DNA of 11,731 bases from Pelotomaculum sp. UBA3103 (GCA_002365855.1 DFAP01000037.1:1-11731), one strand, 5' to 3'. Positions 1 through 7,365 are shown, counted from the first letter of the stretch. Notes: a model not told the origin generated them from the sequence alone. Program-made: numbers and translations.

Positions 1-1123
1 AACTTTCTTGACAATCACCGACCCGGCCGCAGGCGAGTACCCCGGATATTGATCCGAGCAGGTCTTCCATGCCCCGGCCGCTTAACGCAGAAACAGCAAC
101 TGCTTGATACCCCTTTTCTGTTTGAGGTGGTAAACCCTGATCGAGAAGCAGGTCGATTTTGTTGTAAACCATGATAAAGGGTTTTGCGGCAGCCCCCAGC
201 GACTCCAGGACACAGTTGACCGCCTCTATGTGCCTGTCTGCGCCAGGATGGGACGCGTCGACAACATGGAGGAGCAGGTCGGCTTCCACCACTTCTTCCA
301 GTGTGGCCCTGAACGCCGCTATCAGGTGGTGGGGCAGGTTCGTGATAAAACCCACCGTGTCCGTTAAGAGCACCGTCTCGTTACCGGGCAGGACAACCCG
401 GCGGGTGGTGGGGTCCAGGGTGGCGAACAGTTTATCCTCAACCAGCGCTCCCGCACCGGTCAGCTTATTTAAAATCGTCGATTTGCCGGCATTGGTATAG
501 CCCACCAGGGCGACCAGGGGAACTGGTATTTCCCTGCGTCCCCGGCGCAGCAGATCACGGTGTTTCTTGACTTCCCCGATCTCCGCGCTTAAGTCCGCTA
601 TTCGCTTGCGGATACGCCTGCGGTCAACCTCCAGCTTGGTTTCACCAGGGCCCCTGGTCCCGATGCCGCCCCCAAGGCGTGAAAGCTCGGTCCTGCCGCG
701 GACCAGGCGGGGCAAAAGGTAGTTAAGCTGGGCCAGTTCAACCTGCAGCTTACCCTCGCTTGTCCTGGCCCTGCGGGCAAATATATCAAGGATCAGCTGA
801 GTCCTGTCTATCACCCGTATCCCTGTGAGGTCCTCCAGGTTGCGGGCCTGGGCCGGGGACAGTTCCCTGTCAAAAATCACAAGGTCGGCTTCTAGTTCCT
901 TGCATAGAGCCGAAACCTCATCGGTTTTGCCCCGGCCTAAAAAAGTGGCTGCGTTAGGCCTGCTTCTTTTTTGAATCACCTGGCGCAGGATATCTGCGCC
1001 GGCAGTATCAGCAAGCCGTGATAATTCTTCAAGGGAATATTCCGTCTGCCCCGGCTCATCGCCCGGCGACTCCACACCGACCAGAATTGCTTTTTCACGC
1101 CCGCCTTTCTGAATAATCTTCAA
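1..1123 (-). CDS. hflX: GTPase HflX (partial, C-terminus beyond window edge)
   Basis: This is HflX, an Obg/TRAFAC-class GTPase that binds the 50S ribosomal subunit and helps split stalled or heat-damaged ribosomes. 374 codons are visible before the frame leaves the window; family members are usually about 420 residues, so only the C-terminal tail is missing. An N-terminal HflX domain (about residues 12-110) contains the glycine-rich FLGRGK segment. It is followed by a basic coiled linker with GGGIGTRGPGETKLE (about 151-165), and then the G domain: G1 GYTNAGKS (208-215), LFATLDPTTR (232-241), G3 DTVGF (255-259) and G4 NKID (321-324). The start is TTG at 1123, with AAAGGAG eight bases upstream. 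The nearest in-frame upstream codon of interest is the stop of the DUF362 gene (1148-1150), so translation cannot begin much earlier. The 24-bp gap suggests co-transcription with that gene. Family assignment is very secure. Confidence 0.96.
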   Translation of the reverse strand, partial: MKIIQKGGREKAILVGVESPGDEPGQTEYSLEELSRLADTAGADILRQVIQKRSRPNAATFLGRGKTDEVSALCKELEADLVIFDRELSPAQARNLEDLTGIRVIDRTQLILDIFARRARTSEGKLQVELAQLNYLLPRLVRGRTELSRLGGGIGTRGPGETKLEVDRRRIRKRIADLSAEIGEVKKHRDLLRRGRREIPVPLVALVGYTNAGKSTILNKLTGAGALVEDKLFATLDPTTRRVVLPGNETVLLTDTVGFITNLPHHLIAAFRATLEEVVEADLLLHVVDASHPGADRHIEAVNCVLESLGAAAKPFIMVYNKIDLLLDQGLPPQTEKGYQAVAVSALSGRGMEDLLGSISGVLACGRVGDCQES

Positions 1124-1147
1124 ATACTTCTCTCCTTTGTGCTGTGC

Positions 1148-2251
1148 TCAGATTGTAACCAGTTCATATTTCCTGGCGCCCAGGCCGATTTCCTCTGCAT
1201 AAGTAATCTGGCGGCTCCAGTCAATGTCAGGGTACAAAGTTCTAAACTTATCTTTAGCCTCACCCTTGTCCGCCAGGCGGCTGTTTGGAAGAACTTTTTC
1301 CCGGTTGACCAGGTCTATACAGGCCTGGTCAAGGGCAACCGGGTCAAGGGAGGCCAGGATACCGATGTCCCGGACCAGAGGGGCGTCACTCCAGCCGAAG
1401 CAGTCACACTCCGGGGAAACATTGGTAACGAAGGTAATAAAACCATACTTGCCTTTTTTGTTCTTTAAGGCGCCTTCAGCATATTCAGCAATCTTTTCCT
1501 GGATAGCATCCGGCTCAGTCTTCCAGTTGATGCCGATTGCGTGTGCCGGGCAGGTAACGGTGCACTCTCCGCAGCCGATGCATTTGCTCTCATCAACCAC
1601 GGACACTCCGTCCCTGAGCCCGATGGCATCCACAGGGCACCACTGTCTGCACCTGTCACAACCCTTGCACCGGTCCGGGTTCACCGACGGGAGGACGTCG
1701 GAATGCATCATCTGCTTACCGCTTCTCGAGCCAAGTCCCATCCCGAGATTTTTCAACACTCCCCCGAAGCCGGTTATCTCGTGTCCCTTGAAATGAGTCA
1801 CCGCAATTAAAGCATCCGCATGGTAGGCGGCAGACCCTATCTTTACTTCTTTAAAATGCTTCCTGTTTATTTCGACGGTAACGAAATCTTTGCCATTCAG
1901 CCCGTCCGCAATGATCAGCGGGGCATCCACCACGGCATACGCAAAGCCGTTTTCCACCGCTGTTTGCAGGTGGTCGACGGCGTTTGAGCGGCTGCCGGCA
2001 TACAGGGTGTTGCAATCCGTCAAAAAAGGCTTGCCGCCAAGCTTCTTGACCTTGTTAACAATCCTGCGCAGGTACGGCGGGCGGATATAGCCGGTGTTTC
2101 CCTTCTCGCCAAAATGCAGCTTTAAAGCAACCTTATCCCTCTTTCCAATGCATGCCGAAAGGCCGGCCTGGTCGAACAACATCTCCACTTTATCCAGCAG
2201 GCTTTTCTTGAATCCCGCGCGCATGTCTGCGATATACACCTTCGAAGCCAT
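1148..2251 (-). CDS. DUF362 protein with two 4Fe-4S ferredoxin motifs
   Basis: This is a 367-residue DUF362-family protein with an internal bacterial ferredoxin module. Two CxxCxxCxxxCP motifs are visible: CKGCDRCRQWCP (cysteines 195, 198, 201, 205) and CIGCGECTVTCP (224, 227, 230, 234). They predict two 4Fe-4S clusters. The regions before (about 1-190) and after (about 240-367) belong to the DUF362 fold, including the conserved HFKGHEITGFGGVLKNLGMG stretch. No signal peptide or membrane segment is seen, so it is probably cytoplasmic. The biochemical role of the family is unsettled; electron transfer is an inference from the clusters. The frame stays open upstream to 2302, but I chose ATG 2251 because TTGGAGGGG lies eight bases before it and MASKVYIADMR is a typical family start. 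It precedes hflX by 24 bp and probably shares its transcript. Confidence 0.9.
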   Translation of the reverse strand: MASKVYIADMRAGFKKSLLDKVEMLFDQAGLSACIGKRDKVALKLHFGEKGNTGYIRPPYLRRIVNKVKKLGGKPFLTDCNTLYAGSRSNAVDHLQTAVENGFAYAVVDAPLIIADGLNGKDFVTVEINRKHFKEVKIGSAAYHADALIAVTHFKGHEITGFGGVLKNLGMGLGSRSGKQMMHSDVLPSVNPDRCKGCDRCRQWCPVDAIGLRDGVSVVDESKCIGCGECTVTCPAHAIGINWKTEPDAIQEKIAEYAEGALKNKKGKYGFITFVTNVSPECDCFGWSDAPLVRDIGILASLDPVALDQACIDLVNREKVLPNSRLADKGEAKDKFRTLYPDIDWSRQITYAEEIGLGARKYELVTI

Positions 2252-2348
2252 TAATCTTGCCCCTCCAAGTGTTTCAATTTGACCGGAAGTGATCCCCGGC
2301 ACTTTAAGTTTCTACCATTTTTTTTATTATTCCTGCATTTCCGGGTGT

Positions 2349-2379
2349 ATTATCGTTGGCCTGCTCCCGCGCCGGACAA
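2349..2379 (-). promoter_or_regulatory. Weak candidate promoter for the DUF362-hflX unit
   Basis: On the minus strand, TTGTCC (2374-2379) and GATAAT (2349-2354) are separated by 19 bp, about 100 bp upstream of the DUF362 start. The -10 box matches five of six positions but the -35 box matches only four, and the spacer is longer than ideal. No U-tailed hairpin follows the clpB stop at 2419, so read-through from clpB is an equally good source of transcription. Confidence 0.25.
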
Positions 2380-2418
2380 TACCGAACTAAACTCTCATGA
2401 TCAGGAGGTTTATTGCTT

Positions 2419-5016
2419 TCATTGAATTGGAAGGTCCTCGAAGACCAGGCCGCTTCCCGCCGGGCCGGCGTTTACCAGGATACCGCCGCCATGAATGTTT
2501 TTGCCTTCCAGAATGTGTACCGAAAGCGGGTTTTCCAGCTGGCGCTGGATGGCCCGTTTCAGTGGCCGGGCCCCGTAAACCGGGTCAAATCCTTCTTCAG
2601 CCAGGAGAGACCTTGCTTCCGGCGACACTTCAAGGGACAGGCCCATTTTGGACAGCCGCTGCTTGAGCAGGGCGAGCTGGATATCGACAATTTTGATGAT
2701 TTCTCCTTTTCCCAGGTTGTTAAAGATGACGACCTCGTCGATCCGGTTCAGGAATTCAGGACGGAAGCTGTCTTTTAGCTCATCCATTACGCGGGCTTCC
2801 AGCTCAGCCCGGTTGTCGGCCCTGGTCTCGCGGAACCAGTGGCCGCCCAGGTTTGAGGTCATAATCACGACAGTGTTGCGAAAGTCTACCGTGCGCCCGT
2901 GCCCGTCCGTAAGCCGCCCATCGTCCAGCAACTGCAGAAGTATGTTAAAAACGTCCGGATGAGCTTTTTCTATCTCGTCAAACAGTATGACCGCGTAAGG
3001 CCTGCGCCGTACTGCTTCGGTCATCTGGCCGCCTTCCTCGTAGCCGACATATCCCGGAGGCGCCCCAATGAGTCTTGATACGGTGTGCTTTTCCATATAC
3101 TCACTCATATCAAAGCGAAGCATAGCCCTCTCGTCGTTGAACAGGAAATGTGCCAAGGCCCTGGCCAGCTCGGTCTTACCGACCCCGGTGGGGCCAAGAA
3201 AGATAAAGGAGCCCATCGGCCTGTTAGGGTCAGAAACTCCTGCCCTGGCCCGCCGAATAGCGTCTGAAACTGCTTGAACTGCCCGGTCCTGCCCAACCAC
3301 CCGTTCTTTCAGGAGTTCTTCCATCCTCAACAGCTTCTGGATTTCTCCTTCCAGCATGCGTGACACCGGGACACCAGTCCACTTGGATACCACCTGGGCA
3401 ATATCTTCCTCATCCACTTCTTCTTTAAGCATTCTATGAACCTTTTGAAGCTCTTCCAACTTTTCGTTATAGTTGCGCAGGCGCTGATCATGCTCCGGCA
3501 ACACACCGTAGCGCAGTTCCGCCACCCTGCCCAGGTCAGTCTCGCGCTCGGCGGCCTGCTCCGCCAGCCTGGTTTCCTCAACTTTTTCCTTGATTTCCCT
3601 GATGCTTTGAATCAGTTCTTTCTCCTTGCGCCAGTGCTCTTTCAGTTTGCCCATTTTATCTTTTAGTTCCTGAAGTTCAACCTCCATCTTTTGAAGCCGC
3701 TCCAGGCTGGCCCTGTCCTGCTCCTTGGACAGCGCCTGCTTTTCTATCTCGAGCTGCCTGACCCTGCGGTCAATCTCATCGATCTCGGTGGGCATGCTGT
3801 CAATTTCAATACGCAGGCGGGAAGCCGCCTCGTCCACCAGGTCAATGGCCTTGTCGGGCAGGAACCTCTCCGATATATAGCGGTGGGAAAGCATGGCCGC
3901 CGCCACCAGGGCAGTGTCTTTGATCCTGACCCCGTGGTGCACTTCATATTTCTCTTTCAGCCCCCGCAAAATGGCGATAGTATCTTCCACATTCGGCTCG
4001 CCTACGTAGACCGGCTGAAACCGCCGCTCCAGGGCGGCATCTTTTTCTATGTGCTTGCGATATTCGTCCAGGGTAGTAGCGCCGACGCAGCGCAGTTCAC
4101 CCCGGGCCAGCGCTGGTTTAAGCATATTGGCGGCGTCAACGGCTCCCTCAGCGGCGCCCGCGCCCACCAGGGTGTGAAGCTCGTCGATGAACAGCACAAT
4201 CTCACCCTGGGCCTCACCGATCTCTTTTAATACCGCTTTGAGGCGGTCCTCAAACTCGCCCCTGTATTTAGAGCCGGCAATCAGCGCCCCTATATCCAGG
4301 CCAAGCAGGCGCTTATTTTTTAAGCTCTCCGGAATGTCCCCGCTCACTATCCGCTGGGCTAACCCTTCAACAATGGCTGTTTTACCAACTCCCGGCTCAC
4401 CGATCAGTACCGGGTTGTTTTTAGTCCGCCTGGAAAGAACCTGAACTACCCTGCGTATCTCCTCATCCCTCCCAATCACCGGGTCCATCTTGCCCTTGCG
4501 GGCCAGTTCAGTCATGTCCCTGGTAAAGCGGTTGAGCGACTGGTACTTATCTTCCGGGTTTTGATCAGTTACTCGCTGAGTACCCCTAATTTCAACCAGG
4601 ATTTTGTAAACCCGGTCCTGGTTAACACCGTGTGAGCGAAGGATTTTACCCGCTTCCCCTTCACGGCTGGCGACCATTCCCAGCAAAACGTGCTCAGTGC
4701 TCAAATATTCGTCTTTGAGCCTTTCTGCTTCTTTCCAGGCCAGATCGATCACCTGTGAGAGTACCTGGGAAACATAAATTCCCCCGGCGCCCCTGACTTT
4801 CGGCAGACGCTCCAATGCGGCCTGAACCTGTTCTTTTAATTTAGCCGCGTCAATCTCAAGCTTTTGCAGAATCTGCCGGACAAGACCTTCCTCCTGCTGG
4901 AGCAGGCCCATAAGGAGGTGCTCTCCTTCCATCTGCTGGTGGCCATACCTGGACATCAGCCCCTGCGCCGCTTCAAAAGCTTCCTGAGTTTTCAGGGTAA
5001 GTTTATCCAATCTCAT
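2419..5016 (-). CDS. clpB: ATP-dependent chaperone/disaggregase ClpB
   Basis: ClpB is a hexameric AAA+ disaggregase that threads aggregated proteins through its pore in cooperation with DnaK. The 865 residues match the family's usual length. In order: an N-terminal Clp repeat domain (about 1-145); NBD1 with Walker A GEPGVGKT (206-213), pore loop KYRGEF (250-255), Walker B VLFIDE (274-279) and arginine fingers RRF (331-333); the long coiled-coil M domain (about 410-530); NBD2 with Walker A GPTGVGKT (608-615), pore loop GYVGYEEGG (655-663), Walker B ILFDE (677-681), [10 protein letters not shown] (751-760) and sensor-2 GAR (815-817). The M domain, and the absence of any IGF/IGL ClpP-docking loop, mark it as ClpB rather than ClpA, ClpC or ClpE. 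ATG 5016 is preceded by AGAGGTGATT at good spacing. It lies downstream of hsp20, with an intrinsic terminator in the short gap. All catalytic residues appear intact. Confidence 0.98.
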   Translation of the reverse strand: MRLDKLTLKTQEAFEAAQGLMSRYGHQQMEGEHLLMGLLQQEEGLVRQILQKLEIDAAKLKEQVQAALERLPKVRGAGGIYVSQVLSQVIDLAWKEAERLKDEYLSTEHVLLGMVASREGEAGKILRSHGVNQDRVYKILVEIRGTQRVTDQNPEDKYQSLNRFTRDMTELARKGKMDPVIGRDEEIRRVVQVLSRRTKNNPVLIGEPGVGKTAIVEGLAQRIVSGDIPESLKNKRLLGLDIGALIAGSKYRGEFEDRLKAVLKEIGEAQGEIVLFIDELHTLVGAGAAEGAVDAANMLKPALARGELRCVGATTLDEYRKHIEKDAALERRFQPVYVGEPNVEDTIAILRGLKEKYEVHHGVRIKDTALVAAAMLSHRYISERFLPDKAIDLVDEAASRLRIEIDSMPTEIDEIDRRVRQLEIEKQALSKEQDRASLERLQKMEVELQELKDKMGKLKEHWRKEKELIQSIREIKEKVEETRLAEQAAERETDLGRVAELRYGVLPEHDQRLRNYNEKLEELQKVHRMLKEEVDEEDIAQVVSKWTGVPVSRMLEGEIQKLLRMEELLKERVVGQDRAVQAVSDAIRRARAGVSDPNRPMGSFIFLGPTGVGKTELARALAHFLFNDERAMLRFDMSEYMEKHTVSRLIGAPPGYVGYEEGGQMTEAVRRRPYAVILFDEIEKAHPDVFNILLQLLDDGRLTDGHGRTVDFRNTVVIMTSNLGGHWFRETRADNRAELEARVMDELKDSFRPEFLNRIDEVVIFNNLGKGEIIKIVDIQLALLKQRLSKMGLSLEVSPEARSLLAEEGFDPVYGARPLKRAIQRQLENPLSVHILEGKNIHGGGILVNAGPAGSGLVFEDLPIQ

Positions 5017-5040
5017 TTTTAATCACCTCTTTCAATCTAC

Positions 5041-5067
5041 AAAAAAGCGAGGGTTCAAAATCCCTCG
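5041..5067 (-). terminator. Rho-independent terminator between hsp20 and clpB (possible clpB attenuator)
   Basis: On the minus strand, a 6-bp stem CGAGGG/CCCTCG (5048-5053 with 5062-5067) with an 8-base loop is followed directly by six Ts (5041-5046). It lies 59 bp past the hsp20 stop and ends only 24 bp before the clpB ATG. That leaves room for the clpB ribosome site but not for a separate promoter. It therefore either partly terminates hsp20 transcripts or lies inside the clpB leader. Confidence 0.8.
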
Positions 5068-5075
5068 TCCTTACT

Positions 5076-5081
5076 ATCATA
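5076..5081 (-). promoter_or_regulatory. Possible -10 element for clpB
   Basis: TATGAT (five of six matches to TATAAT) lies on the minus strand in the hsp20-clpB gap, just before the terminator hairpin. No convincing -35 box lies 16-18 bp upstream, and the TG upstream of it is one base too far away for an ideal extended -10. If it is real, the transcript would begin almost at the hairpin. Confidence 0.2.
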
Positions 5082-5126
5082 AACATCTGCCGGGAGAATA
5101 ATTGTTCTTCTCTATTCGTGCAGCAC

Positions 5127-5573
5127 TTACTCAACTTTAACGTCAAACTGCTCCTGCCTGGTCACTTTTTCTTTGGGCAGAGTTACTTCCAATATTCCAT
5201 CCTGGTAGCGTGCTTTAATCTCATCCTGCTTAACCATAGTATCTATAACAAAGGAACGGATGAATGACCCGTAGCTTCGCTCAATCCTGAGAAAGCCGGC
5301 GCCTTCCTCTTTCTCTTCTTTTTTACGCTCCCCCTGAATGGTAAGCGTATCGTCGTTAAGGCTGACTTTTATATCCTCCTTGTCCAGTCCCGGCAGTTCC
5401 GCTTTGAGCATAATAGCCTCCGGAGTATCCTTGATATCAACTGGAAAGCCCAGGCCCCGGCCTAATACTTCACCCGGCTCATTCATTAAGTGAAAACTGT
5501 CGTCAAAAAGCCTGTTAATAGAATTCCTCAGGCCTGACAACTCACGAAAAGGTTCCCATCTAATAATAGCCAC
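5127..5573 (-). CDS. Small heat-shock protein, Hsp20/alpha-crystallin family
   Basis: This 148-residue small heat-shock protein is an ATP-independent holdase that binds unfolding proteins and keeps them refoldable by DnaK and ClpB. The N-terminus (MAIIRWEPFRELSGLRNSINRLFDD) is the usual amphipathic arm. An alpha-crystallin domain covers about residues 40-135, with the conserved AELPGLDKEDIKVSLNDDTLTIQGER region and the ARYQDGILEVTLPK signature near 121-134. The C-terminus ends FDVKVE and lacks the IxI/V motif that usually links dimers into large oligomers. The frame is open to a GTG at 5582, but that codon lies within the AAAGGAGGTG ribosome site, so I chose GTG 5573, eight bases after GGAGG. 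It has its own consensus promoter and a CtsR-like operator upstream, and clpB downstream, making a heat-shock group. Confidence 0.94.
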   Translation of the reverse strand: MAIIRWEPFRELSGLRNSINRLFDDSFHLMNEPGEVLGRGLGFPVDIKDTPEAIMLKAELPGLDKEDIKVSLNDDTLTIQGERKKEEKEEGAGFLRIERSYGSFIRSFVIDTMVKQDEIKARYQDGILEVTLPKEKVTRQEQFDVKVE

Positions 5574-5647
5574 AGAAAGCACCTCCTTTAAATTTGGTCA
5601 TACAACCCCTGTGCATAAATCCCCCGGCAGTTCTTAGCCACAGCGTC

Positions 5648-5664
5648 TCTGACCATATCTGACC
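5648..5664 (-). promoter_or_regulatory. CtsR-type operator at the hsp20 start site
   Basis: On the minus strand, two identical heptamers GGTCAGA (5658-5664 and 5648-5654) are separated by TAT. The known CtsR operator is a tandem RGTCAAA repeat with a NAN spacer. Both half-sites here differ from it only by G for A at position 6, and the spacer fits. The repeat begins three bases after the -10 box and covers the expected start point, the usual place for repressor occlusion. CtsR controls clp and small heat-shock genes in Firmicutes; ctsR itself is not in this window. Confidence 0.75.
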
Positions 5665-5666
5665 TT

Positions 5667-5695
5667 ATTATAAAATAACATATTATCACTGTCAA
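5667..5695 (-). promoter_or_regulatory. Sigma-A promoter of hsp20
   Basis: This is a perfect consensus promoter on the minus strand: -35 TTGACA (5690-5695), a 17-bp spacer, and -10 TATAAT (5667-5672). The predicted start is near 5660, giving a leader of about 87 bases before GTG 5573. A promoter this strong would need tight repression, which fits the overlapping CtsR-like repeat. Confidence 0.85.
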
Positions 5696-5708
5696 TATTA
5701 GCAAGCTT

Positions 5709-5740
5709 TTATTAATAAAAAATTAATTTTTTATTAATAA
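5709..5740. repeat. Perfect 32-bp A/T-only palindrome
   Basis: Every base from 5709 to 5740 pairs with its mirror around a centre between 5724 and 5725, giving 16-bp arms with no loop and only A and T. It lies 13 bp upstream of the hsp20 -35 box, in the divergent gap. It could be an UP-element-like or protein-binding site, or simply an easily melted or cruciform-forming stretch. It has no G/C stem, so it is not a typical terminator. Confidence 0.85.
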
Positions 5741-5758
5741 TTTACCCATTCCCCAGCA

Positions 5759-5798
5759 TTGACATCCCCTGCGCTCGCTGGAGCGCTACCAGTATAAT
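5759..5798 (+). promoter_or_regulatory. -35/-10 boxes at 28-bp spacing around an inverted repeat
   Basis: TTGACA (5759-5764) and TATAAT (5793-5798) are both perfect, but the 28-bp spacer is far beyond the normal 16-19 bp. Between them lies the inverted repeat GCGCTC-gctg-GAGCGC (5771-5786). Either the two boxes are unrelated or transcription here is unusual. It lies upstream of the small membrane protein gene. Confidence 0.3.
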
Positions 5799-5825
5799 AA
5801 ATTTCTTGCTTGAGCTTAAAAGGAA

Positions 5826-5852
5826 ATATCTTACGGTGTACAAGCATAAAAT
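5826..5852 (+). promoter_or_regulatory. Possible sporulation (SigE-like) promoter
   Basis: ATA (5826-5828) and CATAAAAT (5845-5852) are 16 bp apart, which resembles the Bacillus SigE pattern (ATA, 16-18 bp, CATACAnT) with one mismatch in the -10 box. It would start transcription near 5859, just ahead of the AAAGGAGG ribosome site of the membrane protein gene. Short AT-rich matches like this arise by chance in such sequence. Confidence 0.22.
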
Positions 5853-5881
5853 TAATAAAAAATATGAAAGGAGGGAAAACA

Positions 5882-6295
5882 ATGAGGATTTTTAACGCCG
5901 CCGCCGCCGGCCTGATTGCTGGTCTGCTTCTCTACCTGCTGGTTTCACTGGCAGCTGTAAAAGCGTCTTTTATAATATTTTTAGCCAGTTGGGCTTTATT
6001 CAGTTTCCTGTTCTACAATAAGGCCGCATCTATTGGAGCGATCTGGCTCAGGGCCTGCCTGGTTGCCGCCGTGGAATGCCTGGTCATTCCCGTGGCGTCC
6101 TGGGTGCTGCCGTTTTTCTACGGACAGCAAGCTGTTCAAACAGCCAGGCAAGGGACACAGGTCGCGGGAGAGACATTTGGCTCGCTGCTGGGGGGAGGAC
6201 TGGTTAATATTTTGTCAGGGTACACCGGCATCCTGATTGGGTTATTGCTGCTGGCCACCGCCTATTTTTCACTACAGCCCGCCAGGCGGAGATGA
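5882..6295 (+). CDS. Small hypothetical membrane protein
   Basis: This is a 137-residue protein I do not recognise. It is strongly hydrophobic, with about four membrane segments near residues 7-26, 28-45, 52-79 (long, perhaps two passes) and 104-131. A polar loop around 81-100 (GQQAVQTARQGTQVAGETFG) and a basic tail (ARRR) are also visible. The tail suggests a cytoplasmic C-terminus by the positive-inside rule. The frame is open back to 5810, but ATG 5882 is chosen because AAAGGAGG lies just upstream at good spacing and the hydrophobic segment starts directly after it. It is transcribed divergently from hsp20 and closed by its own terminator at 6331, so it appears to be a single-gene unit. 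No function can be assigned from sequence alone. Confidence 0.8.
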   Translation: MRIFNAAAAGLIAGLLLYLLVSLAAVKASFIIFLASWALFSFLFYNKAASIGAIWLRACLVAAVECLVIPVASWVLPFFYGQQAVQTARQGTQVAGETFGSLLGGGLVNILSGYTGILIGLLLLATAYFSLQPARRR

Positions 6296-6330
6296 ACCCA
6301 CTCTGCAAAGGGAGCTATTATTATAATAAG

Positions 6331-6356
6331 CCCGGACGTGATACTCCGGGTTTTTT
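6331..6356 (+). terminator. Rho-independent terminator after the membrane protein gene
   Basis: A stem CCCGGA/TCCGGG (6331-6336 with 6345-6350) with an 8-base loop is followed by six Ts (6351-6356). It lies 35 bp after the stop codon at 6295. Confidence 0.9.
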
Positions 6357-6407
6357 ATATACCCATCCGTTGACGCAGGCTCGCGTCCAAACACCCTCCT
6401 CGTCTTC

Positions 6408-6436
6408 TTGCGCCTGTTAAGTCAATGGATTACAAT
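6408..6436 (+). promoter_or_regulatory. Candidate promoter of the CBS-ACT gene
   Basis: TTGCGC (6408-6413) and TACAAT (6431-6436) are separated by exactly 17 bp. The -10 box matches five of six positions; the -35 box has the key TTG. Transcription from about 6443 would leave only the downstream TTG 6465 as a usable start, which supports the start chosen for that gene. Confidence 0.45.
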
Positions 6437-6464
6437 GGTAGAAAACGGTAAGGGAGTGCAGACC

Positions 6465-7106
6465 TTGTTTGTACGTAATCACATGACCAAATCTCCAATT
6501 ACGATTAATAAAAAGACTTCGGTTTTCGAAGCCCTGGAAATGATGAAGAAATATAATATCAGACAACTGCCGGTCGTTGCGGAGGGGAAGCTGGCGGGCA
6601 TAGTCACCCAAAAAGGGCTGCTCACCATCTCTCCTTCGCCGGCGACATCCCTGAGCATTTTTGAGCTGAATTACATGCTGGCCCAAATGACGGTTGCCGA
6701 GGCCATGGCAAAAAAAATATTAACGGTAACGTCAGACACCACCATAGAAGAAGCAGCTTTGCTTCTGAGAAAGCATAAAATACGCAGCGTGCCGGTTGTA
6801 GAAGGAGATGTGCTGGTAGGCATTATCACCGTTACCGATATCTTCGACGCCCTGGCCAAATACTTTGGCTACGGCAAATCCGGAGCCAGACTGGTCATTG
6901 AATCCAGGAACAGGGACGGGCTGGTTGCGGACGTTACGCAGGCGGTCAATGATCTGCAGATTCCACTCCAGGGCATTATTAGTGTATTGAAAGACAATGA
7001 TAACATTGAGATCTTGCTTCGGCTGGGTACTTTTGATGCCGGGGCGCTGGTGGACACCCTGAATAGCAGAGGCATCGAGGTGACGAACGTTTCTTATTTC
7101 AGCTAG
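6465..7106 (+). CDS. CBS-CBS-ACT domain protein (AcuB-like)
   Basis: This 213-residue cytoplasmic protein has two CBS motifs and a C-terminal ACT-like domain, the layout of AcuB-type proteins. CBS domains usually bind adenine nucleotides and ACT domains often bind amino acids, so a ligand-sensing role is likely; the target is not shown. CBS1 covers about residues 5-60 (FVRNHMTKSPITI, then NIRQLPVV and LAGIVTQKGLL). CBS2 covers about 75-133 (MTVAEAMAKKILTV, then KIRSVPVV and LVGIITVTDIFDAL). The ACT domain covers about 141-213 (ARLVIESRNRDGLVADV to GIEVTNVSYFS). The frame extends upstream to 6408, but the family start MFVRNHMTK and an AGGGAG ribosome site favour TTG 6465. It has terminators on both sides, so it is monocistronic. 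I would not assign acetoin use from homology alone. Confidence 0.9.
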   Translation: MFVRNHMTKSPITINKKTSVFEALEMMKKYNIRQLPVVAEGKLAGIVTQKGLLTISPSPATSLSIFELNYMLAQMTVAEAMAKKILTVTSDTTIEEAALLLRKHKIRSVPVVEGDVLVGIITVTDIFDALAKYFGYGKSGARLVIESRNRDGLVADVTQAVNDLQIPLQGIISVLKDNDNIEILLRLGTFDAGALVDTLNSRGIEVTNVSYFS

Positions 7107-7140
7107 AAAATGAAAGCCTACATATCAAGGATAACCCACG

Positions 7141-7184
7141 AGGGCGCCGGTTTGCCAGCTTGCTGACGGGCGCCTTGTATTTTT
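7141..7184 (+). terminator. Rho-independent terminator after the CBS-ACT gene
   Basis: AGGGCGCC (7141-7148) pairs with GGCGCCTT (7169-7176), with one G-T wobble, around a 20-base loop. A T-rich tail runs to 7184. It lies 34 bp past the stop codon. Confidence 0.75.
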
Positions 7185-7232
7185 CCATGTCGCTGTCTAA
7201 CTTCACAGCAGACGTTAGATACTTCATACTTA

Positions 7233-7267
7233 TTTTTGGTCTTTTTTTAATTTTTTTGAATTTTTTT
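7233..7267. other. Helically phased T-tracts (predicted curved DNA)
   Basis: Four T runs, at 7233-7237, 7242-7248, 7251-7257 and 7261-7267, have centres 9-10 bp apart, close to one helical turn. Phased A/T tracts are the classic cause of intrinsic DNA bending. They lie about 100 bp upstream of the spore coat pair, in the 260-bp gap between that pair and the CBS gene. I could not place a convincing sigma-A, SigE or SigK promoter in this gap. Confidence 0.6.
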
Positions 7268-7365
7268 CAGAGCCTGGTGCAAACTATATCTAAACAATCT
7301 CTGCGGTCCTAAAAAACGACGGAATAAAGCAGCAGGTTGTCAGAAGAAAAAGGAGGTGGGTCTTT

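Noticed and set aside
1224..1796. Plus-strand open frame of 190 codons opposite the DUF362 gene
   Set aside because: The minus strand encodes the conserved cysteine motifs here; the plus-strand product has no ribosome site or recognisable features.
2252..2302. Seventeen extra N-terminal residues on the DUF362 protein from the start at 2302
   Set aside because: The ribosome site TTGGAGGGG and the typical family start point to ATG 2251; the upstream part has no ribosome site and no family similarity.
2396..2409. Imperfect palindrome CTCATGATCAGGAG just past the clpB stop, as a terminator
   Set aside because: The stem has a mismatch and there is no T-tract on either strand, so it is not a convincing terminator.
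3691..4230. Plus-strand open frame of 179 codons opposite clpB
   Set aside because: It lies wholly antisense to the conserved clpB reading frame, has no ribosome site, and its translation shows no recognisable domain. It is a shadow of the clpB codon pattern.
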